Assembly (NCBI RefSeq): GCF_018294505.1
Contig: NC_057814.1
Location: 37,327,054 to 37,391,053 of the forward strand
Direction: 5' to 3'
Origin: Triticum aestivum
Lineage: Eukaryota > Streptophyta > Magnoliopsida > Poales > Poaceae
DNA length: 64,000 bases
Of the stretch, positions 48,046 to 58,821 are shown in pieces. The translations under genes were made by a program, and so were the position numbers. Under the pieces are notes generated by a model. It worked only from the letters and a program-made list of their open reading frames with translations, ran no database searches and was not told the DNA's origin. Position 1 is the stretch's first letter. Every line of letters starts with the position of its first letter.

Positions 48046-49770
48046 TGTTGGAAATATGCCCTAGAGGCAATAATAAATTGGTTATTATTATATTTCCTTG
48101 TTCATGATAATCGTTTATTATCCATGCTAAAATTGTATTGATAGGAAATTCAGATACATGTGTGGATACATAGACAACACCATGTCCCTAGTAAGCCTCT
48201 AGTTGACTAGCTCGTTGATCAATAGATGGTTACGGTTTCCTGACCATGGACATTGGATGTCGTTGATAACGGGATCACATCATTAGGAGAATGATGTGAT
48301 GGACAAGACCCAATCCTAAGCCTAGCACAAGATCGTGTAGTTCGTTTGCTAAGTGCTTTTCTAATGTCAAGTATCATTTCCTTAGACCATGAGATTGTGC
48401 AACTCCCGGATACCGTAGGAATGCTTTGGGTGTACCAAACGTTACAACGTAACTGGGTGGCTATAAAGGTGCACTACAGGTATCTCCGAAAGTGTCTGTT
48501 GGGTTGGCACGAATCGAGACTGGGATTTGTCACTCCGTGTAAACGGAGAGGTATCTCTGGGCCCACTCGGTAGGACATCATCATAATGTGCACAATGTGA
48601 CCAAGGAGTTGATCACGGGATGATGTGTTACGGAACGAGTAAAGAGACTTGCCGGTAACGAGATTGAACAAGGTATCGGGATACCGACGATCGAATCTCG
48701 AGCAAGTAACATACCGATAGAAAAAGGGATTTGTATACGGGATTGATTGAATCCTCGACATCGTGGTTCATCCGATGAGATCATCGAGGAGAATGTGGGA
48801 GCCAACATGGGTATCCAGATCCCGCTGTTGGTTATTGACCGGAGAGTCGTCTCGGTCATGTCTGCATGTCTCCCGAACCCGTAGGGTCTACACACTTAAG
48901 GTTCGGTGACGCTAGGGTTATAGAGATATTAGTATGCGGTAACCCGAAAGTTGTTCGGAGTCCCGGATGAGATCCCGGACGTCACGAGGAGTTCCGGAAT
49001 GGTCCGGAGGTAAAGATTTATATATGGGAAGTCTTATTTTGGTCGCCGGAAAAGTTTCGCACTTTATCGGTATTGTACCGGGAGTGCCGAAAGGGGTCCG
49101 GGGGTCCACCAAGGGGGTCCACCAGCCCCGGGGGGCCACATGGGCTGTAGGAGTGTGCACCTTGGCCTATATGGGCCAAGGGCACGAGCCCCAAGAGGCC
49201 CATGCACCAAGAGATAAGGGAAAGGGAGAGTCCTAAAGGGGGAAGGCACCTCCGAGGTGCCTTAGGGAGGATGGACTCCTCCCTGGCCGCACCCTTCCTT
49301 GGAGGAAGGGCCAAGGCTGCGCCCCCCCTCTCCCTTGGCCCTATATATAGTGGGGGGGAGGGAGGGCAGCAATATCTAAGCCCTGGCGCCTCCCTCTCCC
49401 TCCCGTGACACATCTCCCTCCTCCCGCAGTGCTTGGCGAAGCCCTGTTGGAATCCCGCTACTTCCACCACCACGCCATCGTGCTGCTGGATCTCCATCAA
49501 CCTCTCCTCCCCCCTTGCTGGATCAAGAAGGAGGAGACGTCACTGCTCCGTACGTGTGTTGAACGCGGAGGTGCCGTCCGTTCGGCGCTAGGATCATCGG
49601 TGATTTGGATCACGACGAGTACGACTCCATCAACCCCGTTCTCTTGAACGCTTCCGCTCGCGATCTACAAGGGTATGTAGATGCACTCCTCCCCTCTCAT
49701 TGCTAGCGTCTCCTAGATTGATCTTGGTGACACGTAGGAAAATTTTGAATTTCTGCTACGTTACCCAACA
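48046..49770 (+). repeat. 3' LTR of element D
   Basis: It runs from TGTTGGAAATATGCCCTAGA to tctgctacgttacccaaca, 1725 bp. It retains the promoter segment missing from the 5' LTR: a TATA box (ccctatatatagtgg) near 49340, followed by the transcribed leader part. Confidence 0.93.
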
Positions 49771-49775
49771 CTTTT

Positions 49776-52700
49776 CAGGTACTTCAGGATATTCTTGACC
49801 GCTGTCCAGTGTTCCATGCCGGGATTACTTTGGTACCTTCCTACCAAACTTACGGCAAGGTTTACATCAGGTCTGGTACACAGCATGGCATACATAATAG
49901 ACCCTATGTCCGAGGCATAGGGGATGACACTCATCTTTTCTCTATCTTCTGCCGTGGTCGGGCATTGAGCCGTGCTCAATTGCACACCTTGCAATACAGG
50001 CAAGAACCCCTTCTTGGACTGATCCATATTGAACTTCTTCAATATCTTGTCAAGGTACGTACTCTGTGAAAGACCAATGAGGCGTCTTGATCTATCTCTA
50101 TAGATCTTGATGCCTAATATATAAGCAGCTTCTCCAAGGTCCTTCATTGAAAAACACTTATTCAAGTAGGCCTTTATACTTTCCAAGAATTCTATATCAT
50201 TTCCCATCAATAGTATGTCATCCACATATAATAAGAGAAATGCTATAGAGCTCCCACTCACTTTCTTGTAAACACAGGCTTCTCCATAAGTCTGTGTAAA
50301 CCCAAACGCTTTGATCATCTCATAAAATCGAATGTTCCAACTCCGAGATGCTTGCACCAGCCCATAGATGGAGCGCTGGAGCTTGCATACCTTGTTAGCA
50401 TTCTTAGGATCGACAAAACCTTCCGGCTGCATCATATACAATTCTTCCTTAAGAAAGCCGTTAAGGAATGCCGTTTTGACGTCCATTTGCCATATCTCAT
50501 AATCATAGAATGCGGAAATTGCTAACATGATTCGGACGGACTTCAGCTTCGCTACGGGTGAGAAAGTCTCATCGTAGTCAACCCCTTGAACTTGTCGATA
50601 ACCCTTAGCGACAAGTAGAGCCTTATAGATGGTCACATTACCATCCGCGTCTGTCTTCTTCTTAAAGATCCATTTGTTTTCTATCGCTCGCCGATCATCG
50701 GGCAAGTCAGTCAAAGTCCATACTTCATTTTCATACATGGATCCTATCTCGGATTTCATGGCTTCTAGCCATTTGTCGGAATCTGGGCCCGCCATTGCTT
50801 CTTCATAGTTCGAAGGTTCACCGTTGTCTAACAACATGATTTCCATGACAGGGTTGCCGTACCACTCTGGTGCGGAATGTGTCCTTGTGGACCTACGAAG
50901 TTCAGCAGTAACTTGATCTGAAGTTTCATGATCATCATCATTAACTTCCTCCCTAGTTGGTGCAGGCATCACAGGAACATCTTCCCGCGCTGCGCTACTT
51001 TCCGGTTCAGAAGGGGCGACTATCACCTCATCAAGTTCCACTTTCCTCCCACTCACTTCTTTCGAGAGAAACTCTTTCTCCAGAAAGGACCCGTTCTTGG
51101 CAACAAACATCTTGCCTTCGGATCTGAGGTAGAAGGATACCCAATGGTTTCCTTGGGGTATCCTATGAAGACGCATTTCTCCGACTTGGGTTCGAGCTTT
51201 TCAGGTTGAAGTTTCTTGACATAAGCATCGCATCCCCAAACTTTTAGAAACGACAGCTTAGGTTTCTTCCCAAACCATAATTCATACGGTGTCGTCTCAA
51301 CGGATTTCGACGGAGCCCTATTTAAAGTGAATGCGGCAGTCTCTAAAGCATAGCCCCAAAATGAGAGCGGTAGATCGGTAAGAGACATCATAGATCGCAC
51401 CATATCCAATAGAGTGCGATTACGACGTTCGGACACAGCATTTCGCTGAGGTGTTCCAGGCGGCGTGAGTTATGAAACTATTCCACATTTCCTTAAGTGT
51501 GTGCCAAATTCATGACTCAAATATTCCCCTCCACGATCTGATCGTAAGAAATTTATTTTCCTGTCACGTTGATTCTCCACCTCATTCTGAAATTCCTTAA
51601 ACTTTTCAAAGGTCTCAGACTTGTGTTTCATTAGGTAGACATACCCATATCTACTCAAGTCATCAGTGAGAGTGAGAACATAACGATAGCCTCCGCGAGC
51701 CTCAACACTCATTGGACCGCACACATCGGTATGTATGATTTCCAATAAGTTGGTTGCTCGCTCCATTGTTCCGGAGAACGGAGTCTTGGTCATCTTACCC
51801 ATGAGGCATGGTTCGCACGTGTCAAATGATTCGTAATCAAGAGACTCCAAAAGTCCATCTGCATGGAGCTTCTTCATGCGCTTGACACCAATGTGACCAA
51901 GGCGGCAGTGCCACAAGTATGTGGGACTATCGTTATCAACTTTACACCTTTTGGTATTCACACTATGAATATGTGTAACATCACGTCCGAGATTCATTAA
52001 GAATAAACCATTGACCAGCGGGGCATGTCCATAAAACATATCTCTCATATAAATAGAACAACCATTATTCTCGGATTTAAATGAGTAGCCATCTCGCATT
52101 AAACGAGATCCCGATACAATGTTCATGCTCAAAGCTGGCACTAAATAACAAGTATTGAGGTTTAAAACTAATCCCGTAGGTAAATGTAGAGATAGCGTGC
52201 CGACGGCGATCACATCGACCTTGGAACCATTCCCGACGCGCATCGTCACCTCGTCCTTCGCCAGTCTCCGCTTATTCCGCTGCTCCTGTTTTGAGTAACA
52301 ACTATGAGCAACCGCACCGGTATCAAATACCCAGGAGCTAGTACGAGTACTGGTAAGGTACACATCAATTACATGTATATCACATATACCTTTGGTGTTG
52401 CCGGCCTTCTTGTCCGCTAAGTATTTGGGGCAGTTCCGCTTCCAGTGACCACTTCCCTTGCAATAAAAGCACCCAGTCTCAGGTTTGGGTCCATTCCTTA
52501 GCTTCTTCCCGACAACTGGCTTACCGGCCGCGGCAACTCCCTTGCCGTCCTTCTTGAAGTTCTTCTTACCCTTGCCTTTCTTGAACTTAGTGGTTTTATT
52601 CACCATCAACACTTGATGTTCCTTTTTGATCTGCACCTCCGCTGATTTCAGCATTGAATATACCTCAGGGATGGTCTTTTCCATCCCCTGCATATTGAAG

Positions 52701-52805
52701 TTCATCACAAAGCTCTTGTAGCTTGGTGGAAGCGACTGAAGGATTCTGTCAATGACCGCGTCATCCGGGAGATTAACTCCCAGCTGAGTCAAGCGGTTGT
52801 GCAAC
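49776..52805 (-). pseudogene. Copia C gag (partial), protease, integrase and RT
   Basis: Read on the minus strand from 52805: partial gag, zinc knuckle (CFYCKGSGHWKRNC, about 52420-52470), protease (VFDTGAVAHSC, about 52310), GAG-pre-integrase and integrase (HCRLGHIGVKRM, HTDVCGPM, SDRGGEY). A TAA stop at 51470-51472 follows CGIVS. The integrase C-terminus (51436 to 51053) then shifts frame near 51130-51176 into the RT frame (51176 to 49776, with YVDDILLMGND). So there is one nonsense change, one frameshift and a missing gag start. The remainder is well preserved, much better than element D. Confidence 0.88.
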
Positions 52806-53215
52806 CCAATAATGAATTAGTGGCATTGGTACTATCTTTTAAGAAAAAAAGGATTTCATTGGTCGGTGGTCAACTACGTCGGTGCATGCATGGGCCGTCA
52901 GTCACGGTGGGGTGAGCCTCTTGGAGAGTTTCTACAAGACCAATGCTATATATGATTGCTTTCGTCATACGACACAAAACAATAGGGCTTCACTATATCC
53001 CAGACGCCTGAAAATAGTATTAGGGTGAGCCAATTTTTATTTTTTCTAGAAGACCAATGCTACATATACGACTGTTTTCGTCCTACGACACGAAAACAAT
53101 AGGGCTTGGCTATATCCTAGTCGCCTGAAAATAGTATTAGGGTCAGGATTTTCTTTTGAGTGCACACACTGCAGGCTAGCTATATATACCTAAAGTACTG
53201 GTGTTACATGTAGTA
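52806..53215. repeat. Duplicated segment, right copy, first part
   Basis: It begins with one unit of the AT-rich repeat (aataatgaattagtggcatt at 52810) and continues with block A sequence matching 37373-37651. A stretch of about 115 bp (accaatgctata...gcctgaaaatagtattaggg) is present twice in tandem here (from 52931 and from 53046) but once in the left copy. Confidence 0.85.
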
Positions 53216-54400
53216 CTAGAACATCAAGGCGCGCGATTGCTGCGCCCGCCATCTTGATGAAGGAATATCAAGACAATATAAATATTGATGAAAATAAATG
53301 GAAGGTATAGTTATCATTGGGGATTTGAAACAATTATATGTGCACAAATTGTGTCAGCACAAGGAAACAAATCGCGCTGATGGCTGCATATTATCCTGCA
53401 AGGACTTGGCACTAGTGTAAAAAACGCTCTTATATTATGAAACGGAGGGAGTACTGAATTACAAGTGCCATGAAGCATATGTACGTCATCGCTCATCTTT
53501 CAGAATGTTATTGATGCTTCTAGAATTTGAATAAACCATATCCTTTGAGTTTCTTATACACAGGATGTCATAATACTTCACATCCATCAGTTAGAGAACA
53601 ACCTATAATTAATCAACAAAGTTCATGGATCCAACACCGACATGGTCTACACAAATAGTACCTTAGATAACATGGTCTGAGAGAGCACTTTCATTGGTGA
53701 TGTTGTGTCACAGGACACACCTGCAATCAAAACATCTTGACTTGTTCAGTCCTGTAAAAAATTCCGAACATTAAATTTATATAGAATTAGCCAGGTTTGG
53801 AAATTGCGATCTGAGAGGAGGCACACCATGCATATCTCAAACCCGATAGGGCATTTGGATCTCAGCATCAAACAGAATGACCGGATGCTGAATGAAATGC
53901 ACGTACAAACAGAACCTCATCTGGTAAATCTTACCTCCAATGAAAAATTTGAAGCACGAGCACAAAACAGATACAGTATGAGATTTACCAGCTAATTCCC
54001 GATGGGAACCGTGGCACAGGGTAGCGAATTTCTTCCCCCAGTTCAGCATCACACCTATTACATGAAGATATAAGGTCGGCACGATGGAAACTAAGCAACG
54101 GGGAAGGCAGACCTGACGTATAGGAAAGCACGCAGACATTGGCGTGGCTTTACATCGGTTAAGAGCACGGAGGCACATGCGTCGAGTAACAGGGAGCAAC
54201 CCGCGATAGGGCCGGCGATTAAAATTCGAGACGAACTGCCACGCGATAGCGAAGGAATCAGGCTGGAAAGATTTTGCATTTGACTGGACCTCATGGGCCT
54301 TCAATCTCCACGGCCCGATTAACCATGTGACTGGCAGCTCGCGAAAATCGTAGACGTCTGTCAAAGTGATCTGACGGTGGAGAACTTTACTGTTTTGTAA
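53216..54400 (-). mobile_element. Helitron-like element (1185 bp), minus orientation, with paralogous empty site
   Basis: The minus-strand 3' end reads GGCGCAGCAATCGCGCGCC (a hairpin) then TTGATGTTCTAG, the Helitron hallmark of a hairpin shortly before a CTRR end. The left copy of the duplicated segment has ggtagta|tagctagctag at 37651/37652. Here the same host sequence is split exactly between A (53215) and T (54401), the Helitron target rule, with no duplication. The 5' end on the minus strand starts TTACAAAACAG rather than the usual TC. No Rep/helicase is encoded, so it is non-autonomous. A 175-codon minus frame (54364-53837) may contain a captured fragment that I do not recognise. Confidence 0.72.
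53413..53453 (-). repeat. Stowaway MITE end fragment inside the Helitron-like element
   Basis: The plus-strand string ending gaaacggagggagta, preceded by tagtgtaaaaaacgctctta, is the inverted form of a typical Triticeae Stowaway terminus (CTCCCTCCGT). Only about 40 bp is recognisable and the second terminus was not found. Confidence 0.5.
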
Positions 54401-54688
54401 TAGCTAGCTAGTTCAATGTATACGTGTCTTTTTTCTTTCTTTGTATGTGCATGCATGTGGCTGTGTGTCGGTGTAGTGTGTGTGCGCACACGTGTATACA
54501 TGTGCTCGTGTGAGTACTCATGGATTGTGTATACTAGATGATACCCCGCACGTTGCTGCGGAATTGCTTGCAATATATTTTGATGAGATTTGTTTTTTTT
54601 TTAGGAAGAACTTCCAATCTATTCATCTTCAATCATGGTAGTACAACGAACACTAGAAATAAAAATTACATCCAGATCCGTAGACCAC
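54401..54688. other. Right copy of block A (end) followed by a second Helitron-like 3' terminus
   Basis: The first 133 bp continue the duplicated segment (tagctagctagttcaatgta to attgtgtata). From 54534 the plus strand reads ctagatgataccccgcacgt then tgctgcgg. On the minus strand that is a hairpin (CCGCAGCAACGTGCGG) followed by a CTAG end next to T, again a Helitron-like 3' terminus. Only about 155 bp is seen before CACTA 2 begins at 54689. Confidence 0.45.
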
Positions 54689-55086
54689 CACTAATAGAAA
54701 AAAAGGTCAAATGTCAAGCACATTAGTGCCGGTTTCCTTTTGAGCCGGCACTAATGTGTGCATTAGTGCCGGTTCCAACGGCTAGCCAGCCGCTTTCATT
54801 AGTACCGGTTCGTGGCCGACCTTTAGCACCGGTTCGTGCCACGGACCGGTACTAAAGTGAGTGGTGGCAGGATGTTGTCAGTCCGGGGGCCCTCCAGCAC
54901 CTTTAGTACCGGTTCGTGGCACGAACCGGTGCTAAAGGTCGTCCTACATAAACCCTTCGTCCACCCGAGCTCACTCTGTTCTTCCCCTTTCCCCTTTCCT
55001 CTCTGTTCTTCCCCTCTTCCTCTCGAGCTCATCACACATTTTGCCCAAAATTTGTCAAGATTTGAAGGCCCCCATCCATTCAAATG

Positions 55087-55456
55087 ATCACAAAGGTTAG
55101 CAACTTTGTCCTTTCATCTCTCATTGCTAGATTAGCTCTTGCAATGCTTTGTATAGTGATTAATTTATGAGTTTAGTAATTTGAGAGGAAATATATGTGC
55201 TAGTATTTGATTTATATGCAATTTGAGATCAAAAATAACACTTAGTTTGCATATGTAGGTGTGGTTTATTTAGTGCCTTCTAAATCTCCGTCGTAACCAC
55301 AGTCGATCGCCCACACCGTTCCGTCGCCGGCACCACCTTGTGGTGAGCCTCTTGTTCATGAATGTTTTACATTACCAAATTGATGTTTGTGTGATTTGGA
55401 TATATAGTTACTCGTATAATTATCTTACCCGTACGTTGTTTGTTATACATAGTGTC
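55087..55456 (+). other. 5' region of the CACTA 2 gene cluster
   Basis: AT-rich sequence with a short GC-rich exon-like stretch near 55283-55342 (cgatcgcccacaccgttccg, then caccaccttgtggtgagcct) that has a counterpart in CACTA 1 near 21360-21440. This may be a non-coding 5' exon with a GTGAGC donor. Confidence 0.4.
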
Positions 55457-55901
55457 ATGGTTTTGATATCCGTCCCCGTCGGCCCTCGTCCTTGTTATGA
55501 TTCGGATGTGGTATATTCTCTTTTAAAACTAGTTGTTGCATTCCGTGCTTATGACAAATTATGCCCATCAAGTTGACATAGATATTTTTGTCTAGGAGGT
55601 TTGTGAACCGGAAATTCCAACCGACCCTATTGTCGAGAGGTTAAATTTAGTTGAAAGAGAAAACGAGTATTTGAAAGAAAAATTGAAAGGAATTGAGGGG
55701 GAGAAGATGGAATTGGAGTTGCATGTTGCCGATGTCGTCGATGATCACAAGATCAAGATGGAGAAAATGCGCTTGAAGATTAGAAAGATTAGAAAATATG
55801 CCATTGATAGTGAGGCTTGGTATCATTATGTTGTTGGATCAATTGTTACCTTAGTTGCGATCTTGATCGCATTTGTTGTTGCATTTAAATGCTTTAGTTA
55901 G
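55457..55901 (+). CDS. Small coiled-coil, tail-anchored membrane protein encoded by CACTA 2 (about 118 aa, 2 exons)
   Basis: Exon 1 is 55457-55507 (17 codons, MVLISVPVGPRPCYDSD, then GT). Exon 2 is 55596-55901 (after CTAG; 101 codons plus stop). The protein has a short proline-containing start, a charged helix likely to form a coiled coil (VERLNLVERENEYLKEKLKG, then EKMELELHVADVVDD), a basic stretch (RLKIRKIRKYAI), and a C-terminal hydrophobic helix of about 20 residues (VVGSIVTLVAILIAFVVA) ending KCFS. It therefore looks like a tail-anchored protein. CACTA 1 has the same gene with the same exon sizes, minus one base. It ends 85 bp before the transposase start, on the same strand. I do not recognise a family and assign no function. 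Confidence 0.6.
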
Positions 55902-57832
55902 AGAGTTATTTGTTTGTTGCATTTAAGTCTTGTATGAACTTTATGTATGAACTTGTATTAATTTGGTCTTTTCGGTGTTGTGTAATGAAGATGAGCCGAC
56001 AATGGATGTACGATGACCGATGCTCTCCTGAGTTCATTAATGGCGTGCAAACTTTTCTGCTCGCGGCTGAGGCAAACAAGCGGGCGGATGGTTTTATGCC
56101 TTGTCCATGTTTAGTCTGTAAGAATGATCACAATTACTCTACGTCAAGAACCATTCATGTCCACCTGTTTAAGTCCGGTTTCATGCCTCACTATAATGTT
56201 TGGACCAAGCACGGAGAAAGAGGGGTTATGATGGAAGACAATGAAGAAGAAGAGGACGACAACAGCTATCCTAGCCATGGGTTCCCTGAATAGGATGATA
56301 CAACAATGGGGGAAGAAGCTGAGCCGGCAATGCGGGAAGAAGCTGAAGAAGAGGCATCAGATGAGCCCGCTGATGATCTAGGTCGGGCCATTGCCGATGC
56401 AAAGAGAAACTATGCAAGTGATTTGGAGAAGAAGAAGTTGCAGCGCATGTTAATTAGAGGATCACAAGAAATTGTTGTACCCGAATTGCGAAGCTGATAA
56501 GAAAAAGTTGTGCACCACACTGGAATTGCTGCAATGGAAGGCAGAGAATGGTGTATCTGATAAGGGACTTGTAAAGTTGCTGGTAATGATAAAGAATTTG
56601 CTTCCACAGGACAACGAATTGCCCGAGAGTACGTACGAAGCAAAGAAGGCTGTCTGCCCTCTAGGGTTAGAGGTGCATAAGATACATGCATGCCCTAATG
56701 ACTGCATCCTCTACCGCGGTGATTACGAGGATTTGAACGCTTGCCCGGTATGCGGTGCATTGCGCTATACACTACAGGAATCTGCTACTTTGCCGTCTGC
56801 CACGGCGGACGGCAAAGGCAAGGGTGGCGGACGGCAAAGAGCTTTGCCGTCTGCCGCGGACGGCAAAAGGCTCCGGCAAAGTAGGCTACGGTAACGAGCT
56901 TCTTTGCCGTCTGCTTTCTGAAGCGGACGGCAAAGGGGCCTTTGCCATCAGCGGCGGACGGCAAAGAAAGCCGACGGCAATAAATTCGCTGTTAGTCCGT
57001 TAGGCGTCTAACGACAGCCTTTGCCGTCCGCGGCTGACGGCAAAGAGCTTCAAGCCTTTGCCGTCTGCCACTGTAGGCAAACTGACCAAATGGGTCAGCT
57101 GCCAGGAAGCACAGGTGGTTGCCACGTGGCTTATTTGCCGTCCGCGGCGGACGGCAAAGAGCCCTTTGCCGTCGGTGGCAGACGGCAAAGAGCCTGTACA
57201 GCCCTGTTTTTAATTTAATTCATTCAATTTGACAGCAATTCATAGTTATACAGAGATATACACAGCAATTCACATATATACACAACAAGCATATCCAGCA
57301 CACAAGTTTCATCATATATTCATACATAACCAACACATATATAGTTCCATCCTTACATATTACAAAAGTTTCACATTATTCATCCTACACCGTTGTCCAT
57401 CCATCCATATAACAAGTTCCAACCATGCAAGTTCATTGATACAAAATAAAAGCACAAATGGAAAAGAATTACTCCATCCATGCAAGCTTCCGTGAATTAA
57501 ATCAAATCTGCAAAATGATAAACAAGATGTTAGAAAAAGAAGAAGAAGAAGACTATAAGAAATAAGCATACTTAAGTAAAATGGAGCTAACCTAGAAGAA
57601 AATGAAGAAGAAGAAGAAGACTATAATTAAGCTTATTATATAAACTTGGCCATTTTGTGCTAACATAAGTAATTTTGGACTTAACCTATAGGAAACTAAG
57701 CATAGTAGAGATAACTTAGCATATTGGAGCTAACATATGTAACTAAGCATATTAGAGCTAACATAGGTAACTAAGCATATTAGAGCAAACTATATATAGA
57801 TCATTTTGGAGATCTGACATACCTGACATAGT

Positions 57833-58819
57833 TCAGTTCTCATTGTTCTTCTCCTTCTCCTTCCTCAGCCTGATGCGCCAAGAGCGGCGAGGCGGTGGAG
57901 GCGGTGGAGGCAGTGGGATGTAGTCTTCTACCACAATTGGCGTGGTCATGTCGCCCAGCTGTGGGATCGCCGGCGCCACCACCATCGCTAGGTCATCCTC
58001 AGCCACCACCATCTCTTGCCCATGGTGCGCCACCACCATATCCTGCCCTTGGTCGGCCACCACCATCGCTAGGAGGTCATCCTTAGCCTGATGCCCACTC
58101 TGCTCCTCTTCTTCCCCACTCTGCTCCTCTTCTTCCCCACTCCAGTCCGGATCATCCTCCTTGCTGTCTTTGCTGCAGCCCGAATCGCTACTGCTTTTGC
58201 TACAGCCAGAATCGCTGCTGCTTTGGCTGTAGCCAGTGTCGCTGCTGCTGCTCCCATTGCCTGTCCAAATGCAACAATTAATGACCGTTAACAATCGATG
58301 CAAGACAAAGCAAAATGTAGAGGAATAAGAAGAGGCAGAACGTACCGGCATCATCGTCGTCAGCGTAGCGCATGCGACACATAGTCGCGTTGAACACCTT
58401 CACGATGAGCATGTTGGCGTCGTCGTCGTGCCTGAAGAGAAGGAAGTACCCGAGCCGCAGGTCGTAGGCACGGTAGAACTTCTCCCAGCCATGACACAGG
58501 TACATGTGGCCCTCCTTGATCACCAAGTACACGTCCCACAGCCTGCGAACCCCGCTGCCGGCCTGTCGCAGCTTCACATTATTTGGCGGATCTTCACCCA
58601 GCATGTTCATATAAGTGTCAGGCAGCCTCTGCAGTTTGGGACAAGGAGTGATGTAGCAAACAACAGAGTTATCATAATGAGATGGGTGAAGGGGAGATCT
58701 CTCCTTCTATATACCTGCCTCTTGGAGGAAGTCCCAAGTATGATACTGAAGAACTCGAAAGCATCCAACTCGTACTTCGGTGTGGCAGAGCGGAGACAGC
58801 GGTGACGGCCTCCCACCAT
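57833..58819 (-). CDS. B3 DNA-binding domain protein carried by CACTA 3 (271 aa, 3 coding exons)
   Basis: Coding exons on the minus strand are 58819-58715, 58628-58346 and 58260-57833; junctions are GT-AG and phases agree. An upstream exon (60930-60297, donor GTGAGAT) can splice to 58821. Residues about 18-125 look like a B3 domain: FEFFSIILGTSSKRQRLPDT, then RRLWDVYLVI, CHGWEKFYRAYDLRLGYFLL and LIVKVFNATM. These show the W-x-V, GW-x-F and GYFLLF landmarks of plant-specific B3 transcription factors (REM-like subgroup). A Ser/Gly repeat region, an acidic region (EEDEEQSG-like), a run of eight prolines and a basic end (RRSWRIRLRKEKEK) follow. No stop or frameshift is seen. I chose the first ATG in the spliced message; the upstream exon continues the frame but has no ATG. 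Confidence 0.75.
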
Positions 58820-58821
58820 CT

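Larger units (their letters stand above)
41374..49770 (+). mobile_element. Copia retrotransposon D nested in element C; near-identical LTRs, dead coding region
   Basis: The target duplication is CTTTT (41369-41373 and 49771-49775). The 5' LTR is 41374-42865, with a primer-binding site (tggcatcatgagct) from 42867, a leader, a ruined gag-pol at about 44180-47900, a polypurine tract (gtgcaagtgggagac ending 48045), and the 3' LTR at 48046-49770. The aligned LTR parts look almost identical, with rare differences such as gacatgaccc/gacaagaccc and acgtcacaac/acgttacaac. The coding region has stops and indels throughout. Such an element can only have moved using proteins from another copy. Confidence 0.93.
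39094..52805 (-). mobile_element. Truncated copia retrotransposon C (minus strand), host to nested element D
   Basis: In minus orientation the element has its 3' LTR at 39094-40810, a polypurine tract next to it (gtctcccacttgcac at 40811 on the plus strand), then RNase H, RT, integrase, protease and part of gag up to 52805. The gag start, leader and 5' LTR are missing: at 52806 the sequence switches to the duplicated AT-rich repeat, so no target duplication can be seen. Element D (41374-49770) interrupts it between RT and RNase H. With D and one CTTTT copy removed, the frame reads through cleanly (LKRTKDMF). Confidence 0.9.

Noticed and set aside
56795..57195. Regularly spaced short repeats that might suggest a CRISPR-like array
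   Set aside because: They are the inverted subterminal repeats (ttgccgtc type) of CACTA 3 in a plant nuclear genome, of irregular spacing and orientation.
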